Positions 41,790 through 52,380 of a stretch of 64,000 nt of DNA are shown in pieces; position 1 is the stretch's first letter, and each line of letters begins with the position of its first letter. A program made the position numbers and the translations under genes. Source of the DNA: Ornithorhynchus anatinus (taxonomy: Eukaryota; Chordata; Mammalia; Monotremata; Ornithorhynchidae). The notes below the pieces were generated by a model. The model saw only the letters and a list, made by a program, of their open reading frames with translations. It had not been told where the DNA came from and did not search any database. The stretch lies in NCBI RefSeq assembly GCF_004115215.2, contig NC_041732.1, positions 5,040,610 to 5,104,609 on the forward strand, written 5' to 3'.

Positions 41790-42530
41790 TGCTCCTCTAA
41801 TACCAACCTACTCTCTGTGTCTCGATCTCGTCTAATCCTTTGCTAACCTCTTGCCCACGTTCTCCCTGGGGCGTGAAACTCCCCTTTTATATCGACAAGA
41901 CATCACTCTCCACACTTTCAAAACCTTCCTAAAATCACATCTCCTCCAAGAGGCCTTCCCTGATTAAACCCTCATTTCCCTTATCCTCCCTCCCCTCTGC
42001 ATTATCTCTGTACTTGGCTATGTAATAATAATAATAGTAATAGTGGTGGCATTTATTAAGCACTTACTATATGCCAGGCGCTGTACTGTGTTGGAGTGGA
42101 ATCAAGTAAATCGAGTTGGACACAGTCCCTATCCCACGGGGGGCTCACAGCCTCGGTCCCCATTTTACAGGTAGCTGAGGCTCAGAGAAGCGAAGTGACT
42201 TGACCAAGGTCCCACAGCAAATGAATGGCAGAGCTGGGATTAGAACCCATGACCTTCTGACTCCCAGGCCTGTGCTCTATCCACTATGCCAAGCTGCTTC
42301 TCTTCTTTTAATCACTTTGGCAATCATCACAGCCCCACATCACTTATGTAAAGGTCCTCTCACTCTATTCTTTCCCCTACCCGGAATTTATTTTAATGTC
42401 TGTCTCTCCTATTGACTAAAGCTTGTTGTGGGCAGGGAATGTGTCTGTTATATTGTTATACTGCACCCTCCCAAGCACTTAGTACAGTGCTCTGCACACA
42501 GCAAGCACTCAATAAATACAATTGACTATA
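41790..42530 (+). mobile_element. LINE2 3' end split by a reverse SINE
   Basis: Forward L2 (about 41790-42020), a reverse Mon-1 (about 42021-42302), then L2 continuing to 'gcaagcactcaataaatac' (about 42530). Confidence 0.75.
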
Positions 42531-42649
42531 GACTGTAAGCTTCTGATGGGCGAGAATTGTGCCTACCAACTCTGTATATTGTTCATTCCCAACTGCTTGG
42601 TAAAGTGCTCTGCACAGAGTAAGTGCTCAGTGGATGTCATTAACTGAAT

Positions 42650-43725
42650 GATCATCTCACATTTCCTCCTGCCTTCAGGACATCTCTACTCGGATGTCCC
42701 ACTGGCACTTTACACTTAACTTGTCCAAAACAAAACTCCTCATATTCCTACCCAAACCTTGTCCTCCCCCTGACTTTCCCATCACTGTAGACGGTACCAT
42801 CATCCTCCCTGCCTAACCAGCCCACATACTTGGCATTACCCTAGACTCATCTCTCTTCTGCAACCCGCATATTCATTCGGCCACCAAATCCTGTCAGTTC
42901 GACCTTCACGACATTGCTAAAATCCACCCTTTCCTCTCCATTCAAACTGCTTTCACATTAATCCAATCTCTTTACCCTATCCCAGCTTGATTACTGCATC
43001 AGCCTCCTTGCTGACCTCCCTGGCTCCTGCCTCTTCCCACTTCAGTCCATACTTCACTCTGCTGCCCGAATCACTTTTTTTTCAAAAACATTCAGTCCAT
43101 GTTTCCCCATTCCTCAAGACCCTCCAGTGGTTGTCCATCTACCTCTGCCTCAAACAGAAACTGCTTACCATTGGCTTTAAAGCCATCACCTTGGACCCTC
43201 CTACCTTATCTCCCTGAGTTTCCACTACAGTCCAGCCCACACATTTCACTCCGCTAATGCCACCTTACTATCTATACCTCAGTCTCATCTATCTCGACAC
43301 CATTCCCTCGTCCACATCCTGCCTCTGGCCTGGAACGCCCTTCCTCTTCATATCTAACAGAGGATCACTCTCCCCACAAACGAAATCTGGTTAAAAGCCC
43401 ATCTCCTCCAAGAGGCCTTCCCTGACTAAGCCCTCATTTCTTCTTCTCCCACTCCCTTTTGTAGCATCCTTGCATCTGAATTAGCACCCTTTATTCACAG
43501 TTCTCTCAGCCCCAAAGCACTTATATCCATAGCTGTAATTTATACATTTATATTAATATTTTATATTTATATTACAGTCACCTCTAGACTGTAAGCTCAC
43601 TGAAGGCCGGAAACCTGTCTACCGACTCTATTTATATTGTTCTCTCCCAAGCACTTAATACAGTGCTCTGCACACAGTATACACTCAATAAATACAACTG
43701 ATGGATTGATTGATTGACAATAGAG
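42650..43725 (+). mobile_element. LINE2 copy, forward, 5'-truncated
   Basis: Sense L2 from the RT domain ('ggacatctctactcggatg' encodes the QDISTRMS-like segment) to the tail 'cactcaataaatacaactg'. 5'-truncated, with several breaks. Confidence 0.8.
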
Positions 43726-43869
43726 TAAATAGACACGATTCCTGCTCTCAGGGAGCTTACAGTCTGACTGGTGGGAGGAGGCAGACATAAAAATAAATTA
43801 CTGTTAAGGGAACCAACCTTCTACCTCTCCCCTCCCCCAGATTATTATTATTATTGTATTTATTAGTCA

Positions 43870-44095
43870 ATCATATTTATTGAGCATTCACTGTGTGCAG
43901 AGCATTCATTCATTAAATCATATTTATTGAGCACTTACTATGTGCAAAGCACTGCACTAAGCACTTGGCAAAGTACAATATAACAGAGGAAAAGACACAT
44001 TCTCAGCTCCCAATGAGCTTACAGTCTAGAGAGGGAGACAGACACTAATATAAATTTTAAAAAATACAGATATGGACATAAGTGCTGTGGTTATT
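43870..44095 (-). mobile_element. LINE2 3' tail, reverse
   Basis: 'aatcatatttattgagcac', 'agagagggagacagacac' and 'aagtgctgtgg'; a short copy preceded by an ATT run. Confidence 0.7.
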
Positions 44096-44099
44096 ATGT

Positions 44100-44700
44100 G
44101 TCAAGCACTATTCTAAGTGCTATCTTAAGGACCTCTCCCACATCCAGGGGTCCAGTCCTTGGAGGGAGAGGATGGGGCCTGGGACTGTCATCAGTGAGAA
44201 GAAGGCTGGAGGGGGTAGGGGTTCTCTGGGGGGCAGAAAGGCAGTGGGTGTGAGGGGGCATCCCAACAGGGAGGAGGGGTTGGGGAGGAGGGGGAGGGCA
44301 AACCTGTGTACTGTCAGGGAAAGGAGTGGGTGGGAGTAAACTTGGCCTATAAGTGAGGAGGTGGGGGGCCAATTTCTTTCCTCAGACTAGCTCATCAGTG
44401 CCTTGCTGCCAGCAGCGCAGCAGTGGCTTAAGATCATTTACTGGGTCCACCCAGGCTTTCCCTTTGCCCAACCTCCCATCCAAGTTCCCCTCCAATCCCC
44501 TCCAGCCCCCACACTCTTGCTGAATCCATAAATGTCTTTCCCTCCTGGGCCTGGACATGGGGATAGGGAATGTGGTGAGGGGTGAGTTCCAGAGAAAGAG
44601 CCAAGATGACCCCAGGAGAAGCTGTAGAGGCCTTTCCAGCAGCCGCGGGTGACTGACTTCCGGAGGGGGAGGGCAGGGCCGGGCACAGAAGCCAATGATA
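44100..44700. other. Unassigned single-copy DNA
   Basis: G-rich single-copy stretch (about 44150-44380) and a more balanced part after it. Frames are open on both strands for up to about 115 codons, but I see no splice-bounded, family-like sequence. Possible unannotated regulatory DNA upstream of CLDND2; no motif I can support. Confidence 0.35.
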
Positions 44701-46160
44701 GTAACTAGTGGAGCATGGGCCTGGGACACCGAAAGACCTGGGTTCTAATCCCATCTCTGCCAATTGCTTGCCGGTTGACCTTGGGCAAGTCACTTAACTT
44801 CTCTGTGCCGCAGTTTCCTAACTGTAAAATGGGGATAGCTGTTCTCCATCCTACTTAGACTTTGACCCCCATGCTAAATAACTTGTACTTACCCCAGTTC
44901 TTAGAACAGTGTTTGATACATAGTTAAAACTTAACAATTACCATTAAAAAATGATGAAAAATGGGAGCCTGCATCCTTGGGCTTGGTGGGGTCGGTCAGA
45001 GCTGCCTCAGCAAGAACTCTAGGTACCCAAGCCCACCTGACCTTCTCCTCGTCTTCCTCATCTTCCTCCCACTCTGTATTCTTGTCTTGTTGACTCTGTC
45101 TCCCTTCATTTTCACAACAGACCCCTCTGTATGTCCACTTCGAGCAGAGCCCGACCTTTATGCCTGTGAGAGTCACCAAGTGACAAGCCTCAATCTTGTC
45201 TCTAGACGCTCCCCTGCCCCATGCTGTAACAGGAGAACCGCACCCCAAAACCAATGGAAAGGACGAAATACAGAGAACTTAAATGACCCTCGATCACAAA
45301 TGTTACAAACACATAATTGCAGGTCATACACTGGGAGCCCCACGCAGAACAGGGACTGTGTCCAACCAGGTTACCTTGTATCCACCTTAGTGCTTAGAAC
45401 AGTGCTTGAACCATTATAAATGCTTAACAAATACCTTATTATTATTAATAATAATAATACTTATGGTATTTGTTAAGTTCTTACTATGTGCCAAGCACTG
45501 TTCTAAGTACTGGGGTAGATATAAGGTAATCAGGTTGGTTCACGGTCTTAATCTCCATTATACAGATGAGGTAACTGAGGCCCAGAGAAGTTAAGTGGCT
45601 TGCCCAAGGTCACATAGCAGACAAGTGGCGGAGCCGGGATTAGAACCCACGTCCTCTGACTCCCAAACCTGTGCTTTTTTAAGTAAGCCACGCTGCTTCT
45701 CTGTCAGCCAGTCAGTCAGTCGTAGTTACTGAGTGTTTACTGACTGCAGAGCACTGTACTAAGCATTTGGGAGAGTACCATATAACAATACACAGATATA
45801 TTTCCTGCCCACAACAAGCTTACAAGCCTAGGAGGAAACAGGAATTAATATAAATAAACAAATTACAAATGTGGACACAAGTTCTGAGGGACTGGGAAGG
45901 TAGATGAATAAAGGGAATAAGTCAGGGTGATGCAGAAGGGAAAGGGAGAAGAGGAAAGGAGGGTTTAATCCAGGAAGGTCTCTTGGAGGAAATGTGCCTT
46001 CAGTAAGGCTTTGAATGGGGTCGGGGGGGAATCATAGCCTGTCAAGACACAAGGAGGGAGAACGTTTCAGGTCAGAGGCAGGAAGTGGGCAAGACGTCAG
46101 CGGTAAGGCAGACGAGACTGAGGTACATTGAGAAGGTTAGCATTAGAGGAATGAAGAGCA
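44700..46160. mobile_element. SINE/LINE2 cluster
   Basis: Forward Mon-1 (about 44700-44950), single-copy DNA (44950-45320), forward Mon-1 tail (about 45320-45440), reverse Mon-1 (about 45450-45700) and reverse L2 3' end (about 45706-46160). Confidence 0.65.
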
Positions 46161-46714
46161 GGAGAACTGGGGTGCTTGGAATAAATGGAGTTTAGGCTGA
46201 GTCAATCGCAAAGGACCTCTTGGAGGAGGTGGACTTCCTTTTCAAAGAGAGTGGGACAGGTTTGGGGAAAGAGAGGTGGATTGGAATGCTTCTGGAGGGG
46301 GAATGCACTAGTCCATATCTCAAAGGCAATCCCCCCTGGTTACCTTTCAATTTAGAAACAAACCATTGGAAGCCAGGCCATCGGAATATAAATTCCTAAT
46401 GGGCCGGGATCATATATCTACTAACTGTATTGCACTCTCCCAAGGGCTTAGTACAGTGCTCTGCATATAGTTAGTGCTCAATAAATACCTTTGATCGAAG
46501 CCAAACTCATGCCTGCAAAAGACACCCTCTTTTCTTCTCCCAGCAGGGACATTCACTTTGCACTGGCACCAAGCCACACTGTTTTCCTCCTCTGCCACAC
46601 TGGTTGACAGTCATTCAGTCATTCCATCGTATTTACTGAGCGCTTACTGTGTGCAGATCACTGTACTAAGCACTTGGAAAATACAATTCAGCAATAGTCA
46701 AACCGACACGTTCG

Positions 46715-46850
46715 ACTGATGAGGACAAAGTATTCGCTCGCTCAACCCAGGATGAAGTGCTCATTCTCTAAGCTGAAGACAAAGAGCTCACTTGCTCAGC
46801 TGAGGACGGGTGGTCATTCACTCAGCTGAGGACAAAGATACCACTCCTTT
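46715..46850 (+). repeat. Small minisatellite, ~26-33-bp unit
   Basis: Four to five degenerate units of the type 'gaggacaaag..ctca.tcgctcagct' at about 46719, 46752, 46773, 46802 and 46829. They are not SINE- or LINE2-derived as far as I can see. Confidence 0.6.
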
Positions 46851-46859
46851 GATATCTAT

Positions 46860-48035
46860 ACTGTTTTCCTCCTTCAGGTAAGGGGGAAATCCACCTCTCC
46901 TAGCTTCATAATAATAATAATAATAATAGTATTTTTTCAGTGCTAACCTTCTAAACTGTAAGCTCATTGTGGACATGTCGATTAGACTGTAAGCCCGTCA
47001 AACGGCAGGGACTGTCTCTATCTGTTGCCAACTTGTTCATCCCAAGCGCTTAGTACAGTGCTCTGCACATAGTAAGCGCTCAATAAATACTATTGAATGA
47101 ATGAATGACAGGGAATGTGTCTGCTATATTGTTATATCGTACTCTCCCCAGCACTTAATACAGTGCTCTGAACACAGTAAGTGCTCAGTAAATACAATTG
47201 ATTGACTGTGCTAAACTCTGGATACTTATAAGACCATCAGATTGGATCTGATCCCTATCCCACAGTCTAAGCGGGAGGGAGAGCAAGCACCTTATCCCCA
47301 ATTTACAGATGAGAAAACTAAGGCCCAGACAGGTCACGCGACCCAGGGTCACACAGCAGGTCAGTGACAGAGCTGGGACTAGAATATTAATAACAATAAT
47401 AATAATGTAATGGTAATTGTTAAGCACCTACTATGTGCCAGGCACTATACTAGACCAATAGGCCATGCTGTCTCTCGTCAACAGAGCTGCGATTCTTGCC
47501 TTCTACTTTCCACTTCTGGTAGGTCGTTTGCGAATAGAATATTGCCACTGAGAGGGGTTGTATCAGACACCAGCTTTGGAGGCAGATTCCCTCTTCCTGT
47601 TATGGGGTAGAGGTTGGCAATACCCCTCCCCTAGGGCTGTAAGCAGCTCAGGCAAGTTTGGCCCCTGCTCATCTATCAGTCAATCAATGGTATTTAATGA
47701 GTCAATCAGTCAGTTGAATTTATTGAGCATGTACTGTGTGCAGAGCACTGTACTAAGCGACTGAGAGAGTACAATATAACAACGTAAAAAAACACATCCT
47801 CTGCCCACACTGAGCCTGCAGTCTAGAGGGGGAGGCAGACATTAATATAAATAAATAAATTACAGGTATTGACATAAGTGCTGTGGGGCTGGGAGTGGGG
47901 GGATGAGTAAAGGGAGCGAGTCAGCGCCACACAGAAGGGAGCAGGAGAAAAAGAAAGGAGGGCTTAGTCAGGGAGGACCTTTTGGAGGAGATGGGCCTTC
48001 AATAAGGCTTTGACTTGGGGAGGGTGTGCAGACAC
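46860..48035. mobile_element. SINE/LINE2 fragments
   Basis: Forward L2 tails at about 46960-47100 and 47105-47205, reverse SINE pieces at about 47205-47400 and 47410-47455, and a reverse L2 3' end at about 47690-48030. Single-copy DNA at about 47470-47690. Confidence 0.6.
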
Positions 48036-48089
48036 TGTACCAAGTCCTTGGGAGAGTTCAGTACAACAGAGTTACACCTTTCCTGCCCA

Positions 48090-48770
48090 CAAGGAACATA
48101 CAGTCTAAGGATTCTCCACTGAGATTCCTTTCCCCCGGAAGTAAATTACGCTTTTCTGGAGAACTGTGGGCATCCAGCCCATTCCAGCCTTGCTGATCCC
48201 ACCGGGGAGGTGGGGGCTCCTCTGGCTGCTGCTAAAGTCAGATGCTTTCTTGTAACCGCCCCCTAACTGAGGCAAACTGGGAAAGGGTGACCTTTATCCT
48301 GTACTATCAGTTGGTCTAGATGGAGGATGTGAGCAACAGCTCAGTATCTGGTGTGAAATTTAGCTTCTGCTATGGTAGGTGAGGTGTTTGAGGTCCTTCT
48401 TCACACAGTAAGTGCTTGATAAGGCTTGATAAATACCAGTGACTGAATGGATGGATGGATTTAGGGCTGACAAAACTGAGTTTTGATGAGGTGAGAATTG
48501 TCGGTGAGATGCTCAAAAGCCCCTCAGAGACTTCTGTCTTCATCCATGGCTTCTCTTTTTCCTTATGAGGCAGCAGTGGTTTACTGTGCTGTGTTGGAAC
48601 TAGCTGAGAGCTTTCCATCCTGCTGGTAGCTAAGCCAGACAGATAGGATCCCTGCCTTGGCATTTTCTGAATTTTAATTAGCCCAGGGCACACTTCGCCT
48701 CTCATTATTATTATTTTTGGCGTATAATGTCATTGTCATGTATAACTATAGTATAAGGATGATGATATAA
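48090..48770. other. Unassigned single-copy DNA
   Basis: Repeat-poor stretch with balanced base composition, the longest clean segment between NKG7 and CLDND2. No gene or RNA recognised. A small (ggat)n-like run occurs at about 48447. Confidence 0.35.
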
Positions 48771-48774
48771 ATCA

Positions 48775-49345
48775 GTCAATGGCGTTTATTGAGCACTTAC
48801 TGTGGACAGAGCACTGTACTAATCGCTTGGGAGAACACAATACATGTTGGTCGTCACAATCTCTGCCCACAAGCAGTGTGGCTTAGTGGAAAGGACACGG
48901 GCTTGGGAGTCAGGGGACGTGGGTTCTAATCTCGGCTTTCCACCTGTCTGCTGTGTGACCTTGGGCAAGCTGCTTAACTTCTCTGGGCCTCAGGCCCTCA
49001 TATGTAAAATGGGGATTAAGAACTGTGAGCCTCACATGGGACAACCTGATTATGGGTTCCAATCCTCGCTCCGCTTGTCAGCTGTGTGACTGTGGGCAAG
49101 TCACTTAATTTCTCTGTGCCTCAATTACCTCATCAGTAAAATGGGGATTACCTGTGAGCCTCGCGTGGGACAACCTAATTACCGTTTCTACCCCAGCGCT
49201 TAGAACAGTGCTCTGCACACAGTAAGCGCTTAACAAATACCAACATCATTATTATTATTATTTACCTTGTATCTTCCCCAGCACTTAGAACAGTGCTTGG
49301 CACATAGTAAGTGCTTAACAAATATGATAATTGTTGTTATTATAG
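48775..49345. mobile_element. Nested SINE and LINE2 tail
   Basis: Reverse L2 tail (about 48775-48865), then a forward Mon-1 (about 48870-49050 and 49262-49345) that is interrupted by part of a second forward Mon-1 (about 49050-49261). Confidence 0.65.
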
Positions 49346-49369
49346 TCTAGAAAGAGAGATAGTCATTAA

Positions 49370-49790
49370 AATCAATCAATCGATGAATGGTATTTATTGA
49401 GCTCGTGCTGTGTTCAGAGCACTGTACTAAATGCTTGGAAGAATACAATACGAGTTGGCAGTCACGATTCCTGCCCACAAGGAACTAATGGTCTAGAAAG
49501 GGAGATAGACACTAAAACTGATGAGTGGTATTTATTGAGCACTTACTGTGTGCAGAGCTCTGTTCTAAGCACTTGCACAATATAACAGAGTTGGTAGACA
49601 AGGTCCCTGCCCACAGGGAGCTTATAATGTAGAAGGGGAGCAGATATTAAAAATCAATCGATCAACTAAAGGTATTTATTGAGCACTTACTGTTTGCAGA
49701 ACACCGTGCTAATTGGTTGGGGGAGCACAATTCAACAGAGCTTAGAGTTAGTAGACATGATCCTTGCCCACAAGGAGTTTTCAGTAGTTA
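49370..49790 (-). mobile_element. Three serial LINE2 tails, reverse
   Basis: Starts at about 49380, 49520 and 49665, each 'ggtatttattgagc' followed by 'cagagc/cagaac' and a 'ctgcccacaaggag'-like segment. A short serial array of the same tail. Confidence 0.65.
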
Positions 49791-49829
49791 AGAGAATTGG
49801 GAGAGTAGAAGGATATGTAACTAATGGCT

Positions 49830-50455
49830 GTGAGGCAATAATAATTGCATCTGTTAAGAACATCCTCACAAGTGTCAAACATGGCAGGAAGAGTTAGGGG
49901 AGAAACAAGATAACGAGATTGAGACACAATCCCTGGCCTGAGCTCATAGTCTAAGCAGGAGGGGCATGGGATATTTCATCTCCATTTTATAGACGAGAAA
50001 ACTGAGGCACAGAGAAGTTAAGTGACTTGCCCAGGATCACGCAACTGGACAGGGGCAGAGGCGAGGCTGGAAACAAGGTCTCTGCTTGCAGAGGAATTCT
50101 TCGCCTGAAGTCGCAAGCGCCCCTCGGCCACACTTGGATTTTTCCAGACCTTCAACGAGCCCTAAGCAAACAGAGAAGCAGCACGGCTTAGTGGATAGAG
50201 CCCAGGGCTGGGAGTCAGAAGGACCAGGATTCTAATCCCAGTTCTGCCATAAATCTGCTATGTAAATCTGGGCAAGTCGGTTAATTTCTCTGGGCCTCAG
50301 TTCCCTCCTCATCTGTAAAATGGAGATGAAGAGTGTGAGCCCCATGTGGGACAAGGACTGTGTCCAAGCTGATTAACTTGAATCTACCCCAGTGCTTAGA
50401 AAAGTGCTTGGCACATGGTAAGCGCTTAACAAATACCATAATTATTATGATTTTT
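49830..50455. mobile_element. Reverse then forward SINE
   Basis: Reverse Mon-1 (about 49840-50090), old; forward Mon-1 (about 50170-50455) with head 'gagaagcagcacggcttag'. Confidence 0.7.
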
Positions 50456-50699
50456 ATTATTCATCAACACAAAGGCCACAGCACAGCCCATAGAGAAAAT
50501 AGGGCTGAGGAGGAACCTGAGGATGGAGAAGATTCTGGAGGAGATGGTGAGAAGGGGGCCGCTTGAAAGTGGAAGGAAAAACTGACACGGTTGTTCCAAA
50601 ACCAAATCCGGGAAATGATTCAACCCAAACCCCAGTCTTTTGGAGTCCATCTGTCCAGATGTGCAAAATTAAACAATAAAATACAGGAGGAAGCAATAG

Positions 50700-51690
50700 T
50701 CCTCTAGACTGCAAGCTCACTGTGGGCAGGGAACATCATATCTATCAACTCTGTTATACTGTACTCTTCCAAGTGTTTAGTACAGTGCTCTGCACAGAGT
50801 AAGTGCTTAATAAATTCGATCGACTGAAGCAATAGAGTATAATGTTGTATAATAAGGGCTCCAGTGAGGTATAACTACCTCAAAGCCTGAGGTGACACGA
50901 AAGTGCTGAGGTGGGAGTTGGGAGAAGAGGTTAATCAGGGAAGACCTCCTGGAGGAGATGAGTCCAACTACTGACTGCCTCTACTCTCACCTGTCCATCC
51001 CCATCTCCCCTGGGACAGTGGGGCCTCAGACAAGTCCCTTCACTTCTCTGTGCCTCAGTTTTCTCATCTATTTAATGGGGATGAAATACATGTTCTCCCT
51101 CTCCCTGAGACTTGTGAGCCCCATGTGGGGTAGAGAATGTGTCAGAAATGATTATCTTGCATCTACCCTAGTGCTTAGCCCATAATAAACACTTAACCAA
51201 CTCCACAATTATCATGACAATTTTCAAGAAGCAGCGTGACCTAGTGGAGAGACCGCAGACCTGGTAGTCCGAAGGACCTGGATTCTAATTCCGCTTCTGC
51301 CAAATGCTTGCCGTGTGACCTTGCCCTTAACTTCTCTGGGCCTCAGTTTCCTCAACTGTAAAGTGGGGATAGCTGTTCTGCCTCCTACTTAGACTGTGAG
51401 CCTTATGTGGGACTTGCCTGTCTACTTGTTTTGTTTTGTTGTCTGTCTCCCCCCTTCTAGACTGTAAGCCCGTTGTCGGATAGGGATTGTCTCTATTTGT
51501 TGCCACTTTCCAAGCACTTAGTACAGTGCTCTGCACCCGGTAAGTGCTTAATAAATACGATTAAATGGATGGATGAATGAATGAATGGGAAAGGAACTGT
51601 GCCCAACCTAATTAACTTATACCTACCTCAGCACTCAGAACAATGTTTGACACAGAGTAAGTGCTTAACAAATACCATAAAAAAAATAAA
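50700..51690 (+). mobile_element. LINE2 tails and nested SINEs
   Basis: Forward L2 tail (about 50700-50830), forward Mon-1 (about 51000-51210), then a forward Mon-1 (about 51229-51414 and 51591-51690) split by a forward L2 3' end of the second type (about 51415-51590, containing 'gttttgttttgttgtctg'). Confidence 0.7.
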
Positions 51691-51699
51691 ATTACTCTT

Positions 51700-51925
51700 A
51701 GGGGTGGGCCCGGAACAGGTCTGCAGAACTCTGGAGTGGTAGAGGATGCCATCATAGGGGAAAAGGGTGGGGCTCAGGGATCTGAGTGAGGTAGGGGGAT
51801 TCCAGAACATGCCACCTCACAGAGCCTCCCTGCCTCTTGGGCCTTCACTCCTCTCGCCCTCTCCCCGCAACGAGGGAGAGACTCCGATCGGGACGGCGGA
51901 GCCGGGTGTGAGTCCTGCAGGTATC
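51700..51925 (+). promoter_or_regulatory. CLDND2: Putative CLDND2 5' region
   Basis: Repeat-free GC-richer stretch, 51700-51925, ending in a donor-like 'cctgcag|gtatcc' at about 51920. It would fit a non-coding first exon splicing to the acceptor at 52314. Confidence 0.4.
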
Positions 51926-52012
51926 CATGGGTTGGGGAGGGGGAGGGGGGCTGGTGAGGAGCAAAGCAGCTTGGGACTGGGGGGAGAAGCGCAGGACTCA
52001 GCAGTGGGATGG

Positions 52013-52265
52013 AGCAGCGTGGCTTAGTGGATAGATCCTGGGTCTAATCCCGGCTCCGCCCCTTGTCTGCTGTGTGTCCTTGGGCAAATCACTTCATTTC
52101 TCTGTGCCTCGGTTACCACATCTGTAAAATGGGGATTGAGACTGTGAGCCCCACATGGAACAGGGACTTTGTCCAACTCGATTTGCTTGTATCCACCCCC
52201 GTGCTTAATGCAGTGCCTGGCACATAGTGGGAGCTTTAAAAGTACCCTAATTATTATTATTATTA
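52013..52265 (+). mobile_element. Mon-1 type SINE
   Basis: Forward copy just upstream of the CLDND2 coding exon, 'gagcagcgtggcttagtgg' to an ATT-rich tail, ending 50 bases before the exon acceptor. Confidence 0.8.
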
Positions 52266-52314
52266 TGGGGAGGGTGAACCTCAACAGGCCTCTCATCTTC
52301 CCATCCTCCCCCAG

Positions 52315-52380
52315 ATGCCCTGGTATGGGGGTGAAGCGGAGCTTGCAGATTGCAGGGCTGACCCTGAGCATCTTTGCTGA
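52315..52380 (+). promoter_or_regulatory. CLDND2: Overlapping uORF at CLDND2 start
   Basis: ATG at 52315, the first codon after the acceptor 'ctcccccag', is out of frame with the CLDND2 ATG 10 bases downstream and stops at 52378-52380. If the exon starts at this acceptor, ribosomes would meet this ATG first. Its context (cag|atgc) is weaker than that of the main ATG (ggtatggg). Confidence 0.45.

Noticed and set aside
44082-45419. Possible gene between NKG7 and CLDND2
   Set aside because: Open frames on both strands, but no hydrophobic segment pattern, signature or convincing exon pair like those of the cluster genes.
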